Of a stretch of 64,000 nt of DNA, positions 1-9,879 are shown piece by piece. The notes beneath the pieces were generated by a model. It saw nothing but the letters and a program-made list of their open reading frames with translations. It did no database searches and was not told the DNA's origin. Positions within the stretch are counted from its first letter, which is position 1, and the number at the start of each line of letters is the position of its first letter. Both the position numbers and the translations under genes were made by a program. The DNA comes from Kingdonia uniflora (Eukaryota; Streptophyta; Magnoliopsida; Ranunculales; Circaeasteraceae): NCBI GenBank assembly GCA_014058105.1, contig JACGCM010002890.1, positions 1,550,001-1,614,000 of the forward strand, in the 5' to 3' direction.

Positions 1-116
1 ACGAAAAGCAAGGACAATAAGGAAAAAGCCCAAAACCACCCAGCAAACATACATATTTTCTAGAAACCTCCACTTCTTTTTCCAGTAGTATATCCCTGAT
101 CATCTACTTCCCAGGT

Positions 117-281
117 ATGAAAAAACCAATTATGCACATCGAGCAAGTAGAGATAATCGAAAATGAAGAAGAATGGTTTGTAACAAAGGGGAGAACAACG
201 AAAAATTACAAACCACAAAAAGAGGCAGATATCACCAGGAGTAACACATTCAATGCTCTAGTAGGAGACATATTGGAATAG
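117..281 (+). pseudogene. LINE-A ORF1, internal to C-terminal segment
   Basis: An ATG-initiated 54-codon stretch ends at TAG 279-281. It contains the acidic EEEWFVTKGR and asparagine-rich tail pattern common near the end of plant LINE ORF1 proteins (nucleic-acid-binding, gag-like). The 116 bases before it show no clear coding. A second ORF1 piece follows at 443-634. The fragment is too short for functional inference beyond family and is clearly broken. Confidence 0.55.
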
Positions 282-442
282 CTGAAAGACAATAGCAATG
301 AAAGGGCTATCTTAAGTCATCATACAGACGTAGAAAGCAAGGCTAACATGTAACCAGATAATGCAAAATTCTCTAGAGGGGCATAACATAGCAAAAATAA
401 GGGAGGACCAGGGGGAAACACAGTCAAAAAGAGGCAGATTTT

Positions 443-634
443 GACAGAATCAGACAACTGCTTAACCTGGTAAGCTGGGCAGATGAAATAGTAGAAGAAG
501 ATCAAAATATGGCAAAGAAGCGAGGGCCTAATCAGGTCTATAAAGGAGGAAGGATATACACACTTGACCCTCGGGTTAACAGATCCAAATTAGACAATGA
601 GAATGATCTTCTGGAATACAAGCGGAGTAGGTAA
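443..634 (+). pseudogene. LINE-A ORF1 C-terminus
   Basis: This open stretch matches the end of LINE-B ORF1 (21,985-22,194). Both have LLNL..SWADE followed by a stretch ending KGG..YTLDPR. It ends with TAA at 632-634. LINE ORF1 proteins bind element RNA and form the ribonucleoprotein needed for target-primed reverse transcription. ORF2 seems to start at ATG 597, inside this ORF in another frame. In LINE-B the ORF1 stop and ORF2 start overlap as TGATG. That stop has been lost here, giving a longer ORF1 tail. Confidence 0.75.
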
Positions 635-783
635 TTACAAAACTCCCACATACATGAAAACAAAGGTGGTAGAAATACAACCGGACATTATGTACATAGT
701 AAAACTGAAGATTTGCATTAAGAAATTTGTTTCGCGAGGAAAATAATAACAATTGAAGCAGGGGTGAATAAATGGAACATATG
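597..783 (+). pseudogene. LINE-A ORF2 start (AP endonuclease N-terminus), cut by E1
   Basis: From ATG 597 the frame reads FWNTSGVGN and then IQPDIM. This is a variant of the usual FWN.RGLG...P.I start of the plant LINE apurinic-type endonuclease, which nicks target DNA. A TAA follows within about 50 codons. The frame is then interrupted at 783 by E1, and endonuclease sequence resumes at 14,992. After the join, YMSYSFFFVH aligns with YMDYSFSFIH of LINE-B, which supports a simple insertion. Confidence 0.75.
779..783. repeat. Target-site duplication ATATG, left copy (E1)
   Basis: ATATG directly precedes the left LTR of E1 and is repeated at 14,987-14,991 directly after the right LTR. A 5-bp duplication is typical of Ty3/gypsy integrase. 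Confidence 0.85.
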
Positions 784-1407
784 GGTAATGGAAAAATTTT
801 AGCGTGGAAACCTCTGAATAGGTAAAAAACTACCCCAATGAACCTGCGGTAATATTCTAATGGAATGCAAGAAATAACACAAAAGATTTTAGCGTGGAAA
901 CCTCTGAATAGGTAAAAAACTACGACTTCAAGTGGAGGATTTTTGTAAAAGTATCTTTATTGTTAGAGGCTGATATCTTATTATGAGTGATCTCTAGATT
1001 TCGAAATGCTTGAACCTTATAACTAAGAAATTTGAATGTTTTTTGAGAATCTAGAACAAATAGTTTTCTTGGTAATTTCTTGTGTAATTTTCTGGTCCTT
1101 GTCTCTTCTGGAACTTCTTCTTTATATAGGCCTTCTTCGAAGTTCTTCATCGTGCAAGAGCACGTTCTCCAGACAATATGGTTATTGGCGGTTGACTGAG
1201 TAACTAACAAGTTCATGAGAGACAGGTGTCTTTGACTGGTTAAGGCTTTTCAGTTTGAAGTTCGACCCACGTTCATCACCAGTTCGTGGAGTTGGTTGAA
1301 ATATTAACTGGAGAGAAGTTATGCTAAAAATGCGCGAGTCTAAGATGGAGATAATTCGAACTGGCGAGAGCTCGATTTTAGGTGAGATCGAGGGATAGGT
1401 CCCTATA
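784..1407 (-). repeat. E1 3' LTR
   Basis: Aligns with 14,421-14,986. On the minus strand it begins TATAGGGACC, probably from TGTAGGGACC. The outer 42 bases (792-833) differ from the other LTR and instead repeat sequence found 90 bases further in (794-832 equals 884-922). It keeps a TATA box that the 5' LTR has lost. Confidence 0.88.
1121..1130 (-). promoter_or_regulatory. TATA box of E1 3' LTR
   Basis: CCTATATAAA on the minus strand lies mid-LTR where the RNA polymerase II promoter of an LTR is expected. The homologous segment is deleted from the 5' LTR near 14,750. Confidence 0.6.
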
Positions 1408-1408
1408 A

Positions 1409-1420
1409 TTTCCCCCTCGC
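1409..1420 (-). other. E1 polypurine tract
   Basis: On the minus strand GCGAGGGGGAAA lies directly before the 3' LTR, the usual position of the plus-strand DNA primer. Confidence 0.8.
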
Positions 1421-1668
1421 AACTGAAGTCACGAGTGGCTTTGGTTGAGAAAAGACCTATGGGTAATTGGTATTCGGATCAAAGTTCTTGATAATTGAAA
1501 TGAAGTAATGATGGCTTTAACTGTATGGAAGTTGTGCGGGTTATGGGGAAATGACGTGTATTAAATGAGGATGTGGATGCTGATGTATGTAACGGTTATG
1601 ATTTAAAGTATTGCATCTGCAATGAATGATGATGTTTGGAAAAACATACCTGCACAATAAATGTAGGG

Positions 1669-1679
1669 TTATATAAATA
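1669..1679 (+). promoter_or_regulatory. TATA box of E1 antisense unit (aORF-1a)
   Basis: TTATATAAATA lies 67-77 bases before the ATG of aORF-1a, on the strand opposite to gag-pol. E4 has CTATATAAATA at nearly the same distance (55,791-55,800 to ATG 55,722) and E3 has CTATAAATAT slightly further out (44,451-44,460). Confidence 0.6.
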
Positions 1680-1745
1680 ATACCTGTTCCGAGTTTTGAA
1701 GCAAAGTGCGCTTATAATTTGTTAAATTCTCTGAAAGATTTGAAG

Positions 1746-2200
1746 ATGGTGAAGACTCGGAGGATTGTCCTTGAAGAAAGGATTGCTTCTGAAATACAGA
1801 GGTTAAAGTTGAAGTACTTTGGCGACCAATCCCTGGAGATGTCGATACCCATTCCTGTTCGTTTGATTTATCAAGGTATGTCGGAAGACAAAGCGGTTAA
1901 AGCTGAGGAGGAATTTTACTGTAGGTGGTGGTTTTATGTCGTCATCTTGACAGGCGAGGAACGTTGGGCTTGTCTTCGAACTCTTGCGGAGGACAAGGAT
2001 GGGGCGATATATGTAGGGATAGGCATAACTGCGGAGCAGTTATGTTGAAGACTTGTATTGGAATAGATTCTATGGTCGGGCCCTCTTCATCTATACCAAC
2101 TCTTCAGAGGTGGCAGTTTTAAAGGAGGAGGTGATGGCAGTGGAGGAGGGAGATGAGCAGTGGAAGTCTATTTCTGTATTTCCATTTGAAGTTTAACTAA
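1746..2200 (+). pseudogene. E1 aORF-1a, small antisense-strand ORF of unknown function
   Basis: ATG 1,746 opens a protein starting MVKTRR, with KYFG near residue 25, IPIPVRL, and a GEERWACLRTLAEDKDGA block near residues 75-90. The frame stops at 2,046 and appears to continue in another frame to about 2,200. E4 carries the same protein on its antisense strand (55,722 to 55,237), with matching IPIPV, YHGM and ITDKDGA positions. E3 has a more distant copy (44,371 to about 44,010) with KFFG and AERRYLFLMALAEN. I do not recognise the family. Order, strand and upstream TATA are shared among the three elements, so I infer a retained gene rather than chance. About 110-150 residues; no signal peptide or membrane segment is evident. 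Confidence 0.6.
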
Positions 2201-2838
2201 ACTTCGACAAAAATCATGTGAGGGAAGTTTTTTGTTATTTTAAATTTCTACTTTGCGTCAGGGTAAAAGATTATTGAAGTAGGACGAACTGAAGGACTTG
2301 ATGTGCAGAGTACTAGAATGACCTGCTACTTGTAAAAGCATTAAAAAACTTGTTATCTGTAAAGTACCTGTTGTTGAGTACTTGAAAGAATTGTTATCTG
2401 TAAATGTATATGTAATTTGATTCAAAATAATTAATATCTGTGCACCAAAATTTATGTTGATATAAATAGGGTGTCTCTGGAATCGAGCTAAGAATAATAT
2501 TATGAGTTTGCCAAGATACTGATAAGATGATATGTATGACATAAAAATTATTGGTATCATAATCAAACTGTTAGAAATATATTGTCATGTAGATACCATA
2601 AGGTCAACCTGGGGTTGGATAAAAATTTAGAGGAAAGAAAATTATACAAATTTTGGAATGCTAGGTCGATCTGCGATAGTTTGCTTAAAGGAATCAGGTC
2701 GATATAAAATAGGATGAAATGATATAGTTCGATCGAAAGAGATATGCTATGATATAACTTTTACCAAGATTCTATGGTATCTGTTACAATATAATAGGAG
2801 AACGTCCCGAGCTGCGTGGAATTTTATATCCAGACAGG
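2201..2838. other. Spacer between aORF-1a and aORF-1b of E1
   Basis: AT-rich sequence with no coding frame I can support on either strand. It contains a short imperfect local repeat of a TTGTTATCTGTAAA motif (2,347-2,406). Confidence 0.5.
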
Positions 2839-2839
2839 G

Positions 2840-2846
2840 TATAAAG
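2840..2846 (+). promoter_or_regulatory. Possible TATA box of E1 aORF-1b
   Basis: TATAAAG lies 43-49 bases before ATG 2,889. E4 has CTATAAATAAG at 54,715-54,725, about 30 bases before the ATG of its aORF-1b. The short spacing makes this less sure than the aORF-1a boxes. Confidence 0.35.
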
Positions 2847-2888
2847 TGAAGAGGGAGTTGAGGGGGAAGAAGTAGGTTGAAAGAGAGA

Positions 2889-3227
2889 ATGATAAGGTGG
2901 ACTCGTTCTAGGAGAATCTGTTACGCCGTTGAGGGGTAATTGGCTATTAAGATAGCCAAAGTGCATGAATGTATTTTTGGGTTGCTAGATTATGATGCTG
3001 AATTGCCAGTGAAGGAAGTGAATGTTGAGAGTTTGAATATGATTGGGATAGAATGGGAATATGAATGTCATTTTTACGAAGAGATGTTCTAAGAAATAAC
3101 GGTGGACCCAACAACTCGAAAGGAAGCGGTGAGATTGCTTATTGCGGATGAGATCGACTCTGAAGATGTGGTCGCCCAGGTCATCAAGGCTCTTTTAGGT
3201 GTTATTATATGTAAAGTGCTATCATAA
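2889..3227 (+). pseudogene. E1 aORF-1b, second small antisense-strand ORF
   Basis: From ATG 2,889 the frame reads a basic start (MIRWTRSRR), AVEG, a stop, then a segment with FGLLDYDAELPV and near the end TTRKEAVRLLIADE. The stop is at 3,225-3,227. E4 has the same order at 54,685-54,380 (MVRTRSHR, AVEG, FDYDVELP, TTEKEIILDKIVAEDE). The exon at 43,146-43,520 of E3 aligns weakly but in the same position. Both its basic MV.TR start and its charged second half resemble aORF-1a, so the two small ORFs may be tandem duplicates. Function unknown. Two in-frame stops mark it as broken. Confidence 0.55.
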
Positions 3228-3915
3228 ATAAATGTAAGTTTTTGAATTTAACAGAAAAAACGAAAGTTAAATTGATCCTCTATAGTTACAAATGTCGTTT
3301 GAGACAGTTTTGATAAGCAATTTTGAATAACTTTGAAAATTTTGTTAGCCTTAAAAATGACGTCCCTAGTGCTATAAGTATAAGAAACAAGAACAGAAAT
3401 AAAAAATAAATAAAAAATAAAAAAAGCTTCTAGTTTTGTTTTTAATGTAAAGCTGCAAAAATTTGATCTCGTGTGAGTATGAGTCATCATGAGTGTGGGA
3501 AGGTCAGAGAAAGATATGGAAACAGGAGAGAAAAATAAAATAAAATATGAGGGGAGGGGTAATGATGGAAAGATAGTTTTATTGAAAAGGTACAAGATGT
3601 CTGACATGGATAGTAGAAAGGATGCCTCAGTTCTAAAATTGAGGACGGCTCGTGCGAGGCACAATAACTGCCAGCCGTTAAAGAAAGAAAGAATAAATAG
3701 TACTTCCTTATCATTTAAATGTTTTTCAACTTCTGAAAACATGGAGAGCACAGAGAGTGAAGTACAAAAAAATTTCAAAGGATTTGGGAAAGATTTATCT
3801 GAGAGTGACCAACAGTCAAAGAGAGTTGCGGGAAACGAATCAGCTAGGTGGCTATACAGCATTGCTATGAGGGCAGGACTTGACGTTGCTTTGGATTCTC
3901 ATTCTGACACAAAAG

Positions 3916-4117
3916 GTTAGTAGAGGCGTGCACTGCATGTTTGTATTTTTTAATTATTTTTTTTGCAAATTGTTATCTATTTTAAGCAAATCTCTAAAGA
4001 ATCACTATTTATAACAATCTATGAAATTTGAAATATATATAGAATTTATGAAAGATATTTTGTATGAGCATGATCGATGTGTACGAGATAATGATGGATA
4101 CCTGAACTTGTATGTAG
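3916..4117 (+). other. Candidate intron, E1 aORF-2 (homologous to E4 53,329-53,657)
   Basis: Donor GTTAGT follows codons for SDTK, and the acceptor ends TATGTAG. E4 has donor GTTAGT after SDIE and acceptor TATGTAG. Both interrupt the codon after its first base (phase 1). Confidence 0.65.
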
Positions 4118-4938
4118 GTCGAAGGTGAGAAGTATTTGTGCAGGATCAAACTTTTGCCTGTAGAATTGTAGTTGAGATAGATAGTTTACCTGTTAACGAG
4201 GTATCAGCGTCTGGTCGGACGGTAGAGTCTGAAATTGAAATGTCTGACTATGAGGTTGAAGTAAGGATAGAACAATTTCTAGGTTTTCACTGGCAAATTG
4301 GTGACCTATCCTCCCTGTTCGGATACATTTAAAGAGCTTTGTAAAGCCAAGGCTGGTGTAGGAGGGACATGGGGTAACTGCGTAGAATACGCCAGTAGGC
4401 TATTTAGGGGGTGTACTGTAGCGACGGGGGAGGAGTATTTTTATTAGTTAGCCGACTTAAAGGAGGAAAAATGTGATAAGGTATAGATTAATCGATATCG
4501 TTGAGTATTTTGATGGGAGTGTTTGGAATGCCATTTTAGAGTATTTTTTGTGTTACCTGTCTCAATTAGAGTACGGGTTGAGTCTTCCCCTTACCAATTT
4601 GGCAAAATAGATTATAAATAAGATTGGGGCATATCATGTTCAATTGAATGGGAACATATGGGAGGTAATAAGTTTTTACGACCATCTGAACAAAAAATGG
4701 GATAATGAGGGGAATGTGAGGAGGATATCCCTTGATGATGTATTAGAGCTTTATGGGGTAAAAAATTATCACGCCAGTGGTGGGGTATATTTTTGTGTGA
4801 GTGCAACTCGGCCTCGCTTTTTCGATCTGAACTCGGTAGGTCGATCCTGGAATGACAACGTAATATGGGAGAAGGATAATTACCTTCAGAGAGATGATGA
4901 AGAACATTTGGATCTTTTGTTTAGAACTGTAAAACAAA

Positions 4939-5024
4939 GTAAATATAATAATGCATAGCATATAATATTGATATGTTTGAACTGTATGATCTTTTGTTGA
5001 TAATAAAAATGTTGTGCATGGCAG
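4939..5024 (+). other. Candidate intron, E1 aORF-2 (homologous to E3 and E4 introns)
   Basis: 86 bases from GTAAAT to GGCAG, phase 1. The joined frame gives S-P-K-S directly after the splice. E3 gives S-P-R-S and E4 gives H-P-stop-S at introns of 79 and 77 bases. This is the best-supported splice position in the window. Confidence 0.72.
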
Positions 5025-6036
5025 GCCCAAAGTCCCAGGTGGAGAGGGAAGATTCGTTGTGGGACGAAGTTGCTGAGGAAGAGGTTGAGCTCAAATTTGT
5101 GTTATAAGGACTTGGCCTTAGCCGAAAGAAACGGGTTGGGAGCAAGTCCAAAAAGGTTTAGAAATCTCAATCGACCAGGCTGATGGTGGTGTTATGATGG
5201 AAAGAAGAAAGGAACTGGTGGGGAAGGGCGACCGAACTTTCCCAAGACCCCAAGAATAGACAGTTTGGTTCATTAAAAGTTTATTGCGTCGAGTAAATTA
5301 ACTCGAAGGTTTTAAAAAAGCAGATGTTGAAGCGTCCGTCGGCCTCTGGTACCACTGGAAGTAGTGAGGTCGACGGAAAAGAAATAAAGGAGAAGGATTG
5401 AACCTTCGGGAAAGTCGGGAGAAAATGTCGTTGAAGAGTGACCTGCTGTTGAGAATGATCCTAAAGAAGTGGGGGAAAGGGTCAGGCTGGCGGCTCTTCA
5501 CGGGGAAGAGGACATGAGCAAGATGGTTCATCTTTTATGCTCGATTATGTGAAATATATTTATGTATTGCGTTTCGAGCTCGCGCTGAGGTCGCATTGTT
5601 CTTTGCAGGTTTCTCGTTTAGTTAGGGGGATTTGGCTCGAAGTTGAAATGGAGAAATCCGAGATGAAGAAGGTGAAGATCGAGCTTTAAAAGAAGGTAGC
5701 TCGAGCGTAGGCTGATGCTTTTAAGGATGTAAAAAAGATAAAGCCCCTGAAGACTTGCAACATAGTGGTGATTGGCTATCTGCAAGCAGAGGCGAGAGCG
5801 AACTTGGAAGAGGTAGTGGCGGAGCGCAAAAATCTCAGGCGCCACCTTATATTGAAGGGGTATTTTGAGGATGAAGTAGATGTTATTAAGGCAAACACCT
5901 ATGCGAGGAAGGAGATGATGAAGAAGTTGAAGAGGTTGCGGTTGGAGTTGTTTATGGGTTGGATGGTGTCTTCCGCTAGACGATGCTTGATAATCAAGGG
6001 GATGACACTGAGCTCCCAGAGGGAGAGCATGAGAAG

Positions 6037-6628
6037 GTAGGGTAGTGAAATGACTTTGTATGAATATTTTGGAAGTGTTCTATAAATTGATTGGATTGTG
6101 TGTATTAAATAGACTTTTGTAGGCCGAGATTCTTTTTTTTATAACCCTTTTGTAGGCACTTAGAGAAATAAGTCTCAGAATAAAAGATTTAGAGACCGAG
6201 CTTGCTATGGAAAGAAAGATCTCCACATCCTTGTTATCTTTGCAAGCGGAGCTGCAGGTTAGATTGAAACAGGCCTTTTGACTTGTATGCCATATTGACA
6301 TAAAGATACCAAGTAAATAAGACAACATATAACGTAGAGGCAGACCAAAAAGTTGTTATCAGTTTTAGTGAAATGATACTAAAATAAATCATAGGAAAAA
6401 TCAACGTTTTAGACAAAGTAGCATATAGAGAACATGTACCTTAGGCCATGAAATATATGTCATGGAGCATCCATCTGAAATCATACTTTGATCTTTAAGT
6501 TTAGAAGTAGTTGCACACGGTAGATGTTAGAAATTATATATCTTGTTAGAAATGAGATATATATATATATATATATGTTTATGGGGTGCTCTGAATCGAA
6601 TTGTATATAATATATCTGTATTGTGCAG
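6037..6628 (+). other. Two further candidate introns of E1 aORF-2 (6,037-6,155 and 6,258-6,628)
   Basis: The first runs from GTAGGG to TTTTGTAG. The second runs from GTTAGA to TTGTGCAG and contains an (AT)n run at 6,556-6,576. The exon between them (6,156-6,257) is an open coiled-coil stretch. E5 has the same acceptor, TTGTGCAG, before a homologous exon (ends 63,442). An earlier acceptor, TTCTTTGCAG, ends at 5,608 and corresponds in position and phase 0 to the E3 intron 40,549-40,642. Confidence 0.55.
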
Positions 6629-8039
6629 ATCGAATTAGAATCACCTCGTTTGCAAAAAGATAAGACACTCCAATGCAACCAATAATTCGTAGAGGAGTTG
6701 GATAGGATGAGGCAGGCGAATGAGGACAGAGAAGACTAGCATGTAAAGGTGCACTTCAAGTTTATTGAGGCAACCCAGACTGTTGTTGACCTCACCCGTA
6801 AGATCGAGGAGAAGGATGCCAAAATGAATAAGGGGATAAAGGAGCTTTCGAAGATAAAAGAACATGCAATGAAGCTTCAAAGCCAGATTGGCACACTGAT
6901 GCTAAAGAGTAGGAATGCTAACATGGCTCAATACCTTATTCAGTCGCTAGAAAGATCGGAGGGACAACTTTGAGCTGATTTTTAGAATTATAGAAGTGAG
7001 CTGGAGCAACCAAAAATGAAAATGATTGAAAATAATAATAAGCTTAAGGTAGCTCAAGAGGATCTATCAGCTTCGGAAGCTGCAACTGAACACTTTCATT
7101 CAACCCTACCTGCCATGGATATGGAGTTTTGGATGATACAACGGAAGTGCGGCGACTTAAATGAGAGGGTGGCATGATTGAAGACCGAATTGGCGTAAGC
7201 CAATGCGCATCTCAGGAACGCCGAGGCTGGAAAGCGGTCGAGGTGGAGTAGAAATGATGTTAAGGTTCCTCTAGTCCAAGGAGATGTAGTTAGCCTCACA
7301 GGTCGAATTTGGGAGCTGGAAGGTGGTATAGCTCGAATTCAAGGGCATGTGCAGAAAGAGAATGCAAACTTAAGGCAGTGCCAACATAAGTTGGACGCTG
7401 TTCTTGTCGGGGAAAAGTTCTTAGAAGGGGAAATCAGGGCGAAGGACATTCTGATGAAGAAGAAAGACAACCTGTTAAAGGACATTTTGGCCAGGGAAGA
7501 GTTAAATGCAGAAATCGAGAGACTTCGTACTTAGATGGAAGACTTAGAGGCCATTAATCAGACTGAGTCAGCTAAAGCCATCAAAAAATTGAAAGAGAGT
7601 ATAGCTTGTGATGCTCTGACAGAAAGGGAAATGGTACATCAGAAGAGACTGTATGTAATTTTAGAGTCACGCCTCGAGAAGGTGAGGTCTCATTTTTTAA
7701 AGACAACTGTATCTTATGCATTACGCTCAGGCCCGTTTAAGTCAGCCGTTGCTTATTTTGTAGAAGAAGTAAAAAGACTTGAGTTTGAACAAGATACCTT
7801 GTTCAAGAGCCTGTAATACAAGGGTTGTATTTGTAGAGTTGATATAGATCGAGGAAACTGTATAGCCCCCATGGAAATGAATTTAGGCCCTCGACTTGCT
7901 AATCTGATAGAGAGGGGCAGGGTTGTTGTAGCTCACGAACTGAAGTCTAATCGACCTCCTGCTATTGGGGAAAGCACGGCTGACATCCTAATAAGCATAA
8001 AATAATCTATTGTAGTGGTTGTGAATATAACCTAAAAAT

Positions 8040-8520
8040 AAATATTATCTATCGCAGACATAGCGAGATAGATGAAAGCTAGTATGACCTTTGCATTATC
8101 TTATGTCTAATAGGGTCTTTGATATAAAACAAGTTTTTACATTTTTTCTAATATTAGAGATGGATTGAGTCAGTGAAACCAAGTTAATCTTGATTTAACA
8201 GCAGTAATGTTGTAGACATATTGAAAGAGATGAAGGCTAGTTTTACCTTTGCCTTATCATTTGCATGTTAGAGTCGTTAATATAAAACAATTTTCTACAT
8301 TTGCTTTAATCGTAAAAATTTAATAGAGCCAGCCAAACCAAATATTATCCTTGATTTAACTGGCATAATGTCCCAAATAAGTTGAAGTAGATGAAGGCCA
8401 GTCTGATGTACTGTAGTATCTTTGATATAAATCAAGTTTATATATTTGTTTCAATCGCAGAGATTTAGTAAAGTTAGCCAAACGAAGTATTATCCTTGAT
8501 TTAACTGGTATAGGATCGAT
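8040..8520. repeat. Degenerate tandem repeats between pol and aORF-2 of E1
   Basis: About three diverged units of roughly 135-160 bases. Landmark GATATAAAACAAG recurs at 8,121, 8,279 and 8,414, and TTATCCTTGATTTAACTGG recurs at 8,345 and 8,490. A GCTAGTATGACCTTTGCAT motif, in reverse complement, is shared with the 55-base repeats of E4 and E5. Confidence 0.75.
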
Positions 8521-8859
8521 TGAACGTTATTATTATCTATACTTTAATCAATAGAATGTAGTTGAATCTACGTAAGCAGAGAGATGATGTAAAAAACTTA
8601 GAAGTTTCATTGATTATTTTAAAATTTACATTGGATGGAGATAAAAATCTCACTTTTGGAATTAAAAAAAACAAAAGTAAGAAATGGAAATAGAGTAGTG
8701 AGACGCTTAACAATAGTATCATTTCACTCGCCTAGTGTTCCAAGGATTTATAATAAGGATTGCCTTTTATGTCATGAGATAATATGATCCCAAGTCTGAG
8801 AGACCTGTGATAATGAATGGACCCTCCCAATTGTCGGCTAATTTTTTAGTATGAGGCTC

Positions 8860-9700
8860 TTTGTGATGTTAAGGAATCTCTTTGAGGACGAAATCACCGA
8901 TTTGGAAGATACAGTTTCTGACTTCGCTATTGTACGATCTAGCTAGCATATGATGATATTGACCTAGGTTAGAGATGGTGCGTTCCCTAGTTTCATCGAT
9001 CATATTGACGTTGCAAGCCAATTTGAACTCATTTTCCTCGTTAATCAGCTCGTGATCTCGAACTGGATGATGGTATTCAAAAGTAATCACGGCTTTAGTG
9101 CCATAGGCAAGGAGGAATGGGGTACATCTTGTTGACTGTCAGGGAGTGGTACGAAATGCCCATAGGATATGAGGTAGTTCTTGAACCTAATTCCCTTATG
9201 TTGTGAGTGAAACAATTTTATAAGTCCGTCCATGATGGTTTTGTTGGTGATTTTGGCTTGGCCATTGCCTTAAGGATAATAAGGATTGGATGGTGAGTGA
9301 ATGATATTATGTTGGTTGAGGAAGGTTACAATTTATTCTCCAACAAATTTGGGCCCGTTATCCATACGAATTTGGTGGGGGCAACCAAACCGAGTGATGA
9401 TGTGTTCCCAGATAAAAGAGATAACCTCTTCTTCTCGGGTTCGACATAGTGAAACTGTTTCTACCCATTTTATAAAATAATTGGTAGCTACAAGTAGGTA
9501 ATGGACGTTACCTAGAGAATAAGGGAATTCGTCGACGAGATCAAGTGCCCATCTTTTAAATGGCCAGAGCACCTTGCTTGCATGAAGTTTGAACTCAGAG
9601 GCGCGTTTCATTTGTCCATATCTTTGGCAGGTGTCACATCTTTGTGAGGACTCCTCTGTTTGCTTACGTATGCCGGGCTAGAATGCTCCGTGTGTAATAT
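8860..9700 (-). pseudogene. E1 integrase
   Basis: The minus strand encodes the zinc-binding end (CDTCQRYG, about 9,640) and the rve core with the first Asp in ALDLV. The second Asp is in RMDNGPKFVGE (end of the open frame at 9,333), followed by NPYYP.GNGQ. The C-terminal segment is 9,090-8,869 (YHHPVRDHEL..EN, then IGDFVLKEIP). It would insert the cDNA through a DDE reaction. The DNA at the third acidic site reads as Ala in GQAKITNKT, against Glu in E3 and E5, so the triad looks broken. Stops also occur in frame. Confidence 0.85.
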
Positions 9701-9879
9701 CTTTGTTTGCTAGTGATCAACCTGCGGTATGGGAGCTACAAGTCCCTTCATGTAATTCGCAGAGCATTTCATCTGCTTTTGGTTTGGATATGCATTTGAG
9801 GTAAGGCCCCGTGACAGAAAGGTGGTATAGCATACCATTTTGATTTATGTAGTACTTTGAGTAATTGATCAGTTATTGG

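Larger units (their letters stand above)
3489..8005 (+). pseudogene. E1 aORF-2, long spliced coiled-coil gene opposite to gag-pol
   Basis: ATG 3,489 opens exon 1 (MSVGRSEKD, then GRGNDGK and LKRYKMSD). Exon 2 (4,118-4,938) holds a globular domain with GLSLPLTNLAK, QLNGN, NKKWD and RFFDLNS.GRSW. The same motifs occur in E4, E3 and, in part, E2. The domain resembles the plant 'putative gypsy-type transposon' (Transposase_28-like) proteins. After about 5,640 it is almost all charged heptad coiled coil (5,640-7,815). A conserved tail follows (CIC.VDIDR.N, then ERGRVVV) and ends at TAA 8,003-8,005. Candidate introns are listed separately. Several in-frame stops show decay. The product would be about 1,000 residues or more. 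Its role is unknown; Gag-like or host-interaction roles are possible but unproven. Confidence 0.65.

Noticed and set aside
920..1216. 98-codon open frame on the minus strand in the left LTR of E1
   Set aside because: It lies inside the LTR, is not kept in the other LTR, and has no recognisable protein features. Chance frame.
3248..3862. 204-codon minus-strand frame opposite aORF-2 exon 1 of E1
   Set aside because: Its composition is a shadow of the plus-strand exon, which has homology to E4. The minus frame has none.
6556..6576. (AT)n run
   Set aside because: A simple microsatellite inside a candidate intron. Not informative by itself.
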